This document shows positions 5,762-6,421 of a stretch of 6,421 nt of DNA, one piece after another. Source of the DNA: CAVHIG01 sp963636105 (GTDB lineage: Bacteria; Bacillota; Clostridia; Peptostreptococcales; Anaerovoracaceae). The position numbers were made by a program, and so were the translations under genes. Below the pieces are notes generated by a model that was not told the DNA's origin, did no database searches, and worked only from the letters and a program-made list of their open reading frames with translations. The number at the start of each line of letters is the position of its first letter. Positions within the stretch are counted from its first letter, which is position 1. Location: assembly GCA_963636105.1 (NCBI GenBank), contig CAVHIG010000070.1, positions 1 to 6,421 of the forward strand. Direction: 5' to 3'.

Positions 5762-5811
5762 AGAAGGACCTAAGGCGTGTGACGTAGCAGAGCAAGCCAT
5801 AGGTTCTTTTT
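5762..5811 (+). terminator. Intrinsic terminator after the peptidase and YeiH remnant
   Basis: Arms 5762-5776 and 5796-5810 pair AGAAGGACCTA with TAGGTTCTTTT (G-U pairs included) and, after one A/A mismatch, GGC with GCC, around a 19-base loop. The right arm ends in a T run (5806-5811). It is the first terminator downstream of the S66 peptidase gene and probably belonged to the lost YeiH-type gene. Confidence 0.65.
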
Positions 5812-5828
5812 GAATTTCTAAAACATGT

Positions 5829-6113
5829 AAAGGTATCGTGAAATCACATTTTTTAAAAAATCACGATATCTTTTGGTTGTAAAATCCTCCATTTTAGAGC
5901 TCTTTCACCTAAAAAACGGACGAAAGTATCGCGAAAATCGAATTTTTAAGTTTTCACGATACCTTTTTATTGCAAATGGTATCGTGAAATCCGAAAACTG
6001 GATAAATCACGATACTTTTGCTGAAAATTCTTTATCAAAGCCCTGAAATTTATGTCCGTAAGGGCCAAAAGGTACCGCAAAATTTGAAAATCAACTAAAT
6101 CACGATACCTTTT
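5829..6113. repeat. Array of four related TATCGTGA/TCACGATA hairpins
   Basis: Hairpins are at 5829-5873 (AAAGGTATCGTGA with TCACGATATCTTT), 5926-5962, 5979-6015 and 6067-6113. All share a left arm close to GGTATCGTGA and a right arm close to TCACGATACC followed by T residues. The GTATCG (GTACCG in the fourth) positions are 5833, 5926, 5979 and 6072, and the CACGATA positions are 5862, 5955, 6008 and 6101. Both series step 93, 53, 93 bases, so the array is two units of about 146 bases that have diverged between the stems. Another left half (TATCGTG, 6127-6133) follows 54 bases on without a partner. Mismatches sit in single arms of the second and fourth hairpins. No protein-coding frame spans the array; the element type is not recognised. 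Confidence 0.8.
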
Positions 6114-6187
6114 CTCTTTAAATCCATATCGTGTGGTCGGAACAGTAACTTATTAATAATTAGTATAGGGCTATTCCAAATATTAAG

Positions 6188-6234
6188 TTGACAGAAGGCA
6201 GAGATAATTGTATAATTGTATACAAAGATACAAT
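6188..6234 (+). promoter_or_regulatory. Consensus promoter overlapped by a 28-bp operator-like dyad
   Basis: A perfect -35 TTGACA (6188-6193) and a perfect -10 TATAAT (6211-6216) are 17 bases apart; transcription would start near 6223 and run out of the window. Centred at 6220/6221 is a dyad at 6207-6234: outer arms ATTGTAT and ATACAAT, inner palindrome TTGTATACAA, with 12 of 14 positions symmetric. It covers the -10 box and the start point, the usual place for a repressor. The TTGTATACAA core resembles operators of GntR-type regulators, which is inference. The controlled gene lies beyond the window. Confidence 0.7.
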
Positions 6235-6250
6235 CCTGGTACTGATATAA

Positions 6251-6335
6251 GTTTAGCGCTGTTATAGATTTAGCGCAGTTATAGGTTTGGTGCTGTTATA
6301 GGTTTGGTGCGGTTATAGGTTTGACGCTGGTATAT
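6251..6335 (+). repeat. Five tandem copies of a 17-bp unit
   Basis: Units start at 6251, 6268, 6285, 6302 and 6319 and follow the pattern GTTTRGYGCTGTTATAG with a few substitutions; the fifth is the most diverged. The unit is not a multiple of three and the frames contain stops, so it is not coding. It lies about 30 bases downstream of the promoter at 6188-6216, within the predicted transcript leader. It could be a variable-number repeat or a set of protein-binding sites; no replication gene supports an iteron role. Confidence 0.85.
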
Positions 6336-6367
6336 GTCGGTAAAAGAAAACGTTGATTTGAGATTTT

Positions 6368-6415
6368 GGATTTATGGATTTATGGATTTATGGATTTGTA
6401 GATTTGTAGATTTAT
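6368..6415 (+). repeat. Six tandem copies of an 8-bp unit (GGATTTAT)
   Basis: Units at 6368, 6376 and 6384 are identical GGATTTAT, followed by GGATTTGT, AGATTTGT and AGATTTAT. A related GAGATTTT precedes them at 6360-6367. Short perfect tandem units of this kind change copy number by strand slippage. The array nearly reaches the window end, so its full length and downstream gene are unknown. Confidence 0.8.
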
Positions 6416-6421
6416 AGAAGA

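Noticed and set aside
5036..5800. Minus-strand frame of 254 codons opposite the peptidase gene
   Set aside because: It mirrors the codon pattern of the peptidase gene; the composition (rich in Arg, His, Ala) and lack of any motif mark it as a shadow.
5829..6113. CRISPR array
   Set aside because: The units are hairpins with unequal spacing (93/53/93), diverged arms and no uniform spacers or cas genes.
6251..6335. Replication-origin iterons
   Set aside because: The 17-bp unit and AT-rich flank are suggestive, but no replication initiator gene or DnaA box is visible and the repeats lie in a promoter's leader.

Overview
The window looks like chromosomal DNA from an anaerobic Bacillota (Clostridia, possibly Lachnospiraceae-like). 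This is inferred from strong GGAGG-type ribosome sites, sigma-A-like promoters with 17-base spacers, many A/T-flanked intrinsic terminators, and protein families common there (DUF4143 ATPase, S66 peptidase, YeiH-type protein). No genus can be named from sequence alone. It holds three complete protein genes, one partial gene, one tRNA gene and at least two gene remnants. Between them lies an unusual amount of repeated and palindromic DNA.

Layout. 1-632 (-): N-terminal part of an exported protein, cut by the window edge, with a promoter and a terminator-like hairpin in its leader. 645-1217: no intact gene; it carries a remnant of a class-III aminotransferase (glutamate-1-semialdehyde aminomutase-like) and a strong hairpin placed to terminate the next gene. 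1218-2561 (-): DUF4143-type AAA ATPase with its own promoter. 3002-3676 (+): small cytosolic von Willebrand A (vWA) protein, insulated by a terminator on each side. 3770-4307: a 199-bp tandem repeat (about 2.5 identical copies) built from terminator hairpins and tRNA 3'-end-like sequence, running into the 3' end of tRNA-Leu(UAG) (4289-4371, -). 4577-5521 (+): S66-family LD-carboxypeptidase. 5522-5737: C-terminal remnant of a YeiH/UPF0324 membrane protein, in frame directly behind the peptidase stop. 5762-5811: terminator. 5829-6113: four related hairpins with exact 93/53/93 spacing. 6188-6234: a consensus promoter overlapped by a 28-bp operator-like dyad, followed by 17-bp and 8-bp tandem repeats to the window end.

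The genes do not form an operon. Each intact gene has its own promoter and/or terminator, and their functions (cell-envelope recycling, a stand-alone ATPase, a metal-binding vWA protein) do not suggest one pathway. The most unusual material is non-coding: the tRNA-linked 199-bp tandem repeat, the hairpin array, and the regulated promoter with repeats in its leader. The gene remnants point to a region where genes have been lost or rearranged.
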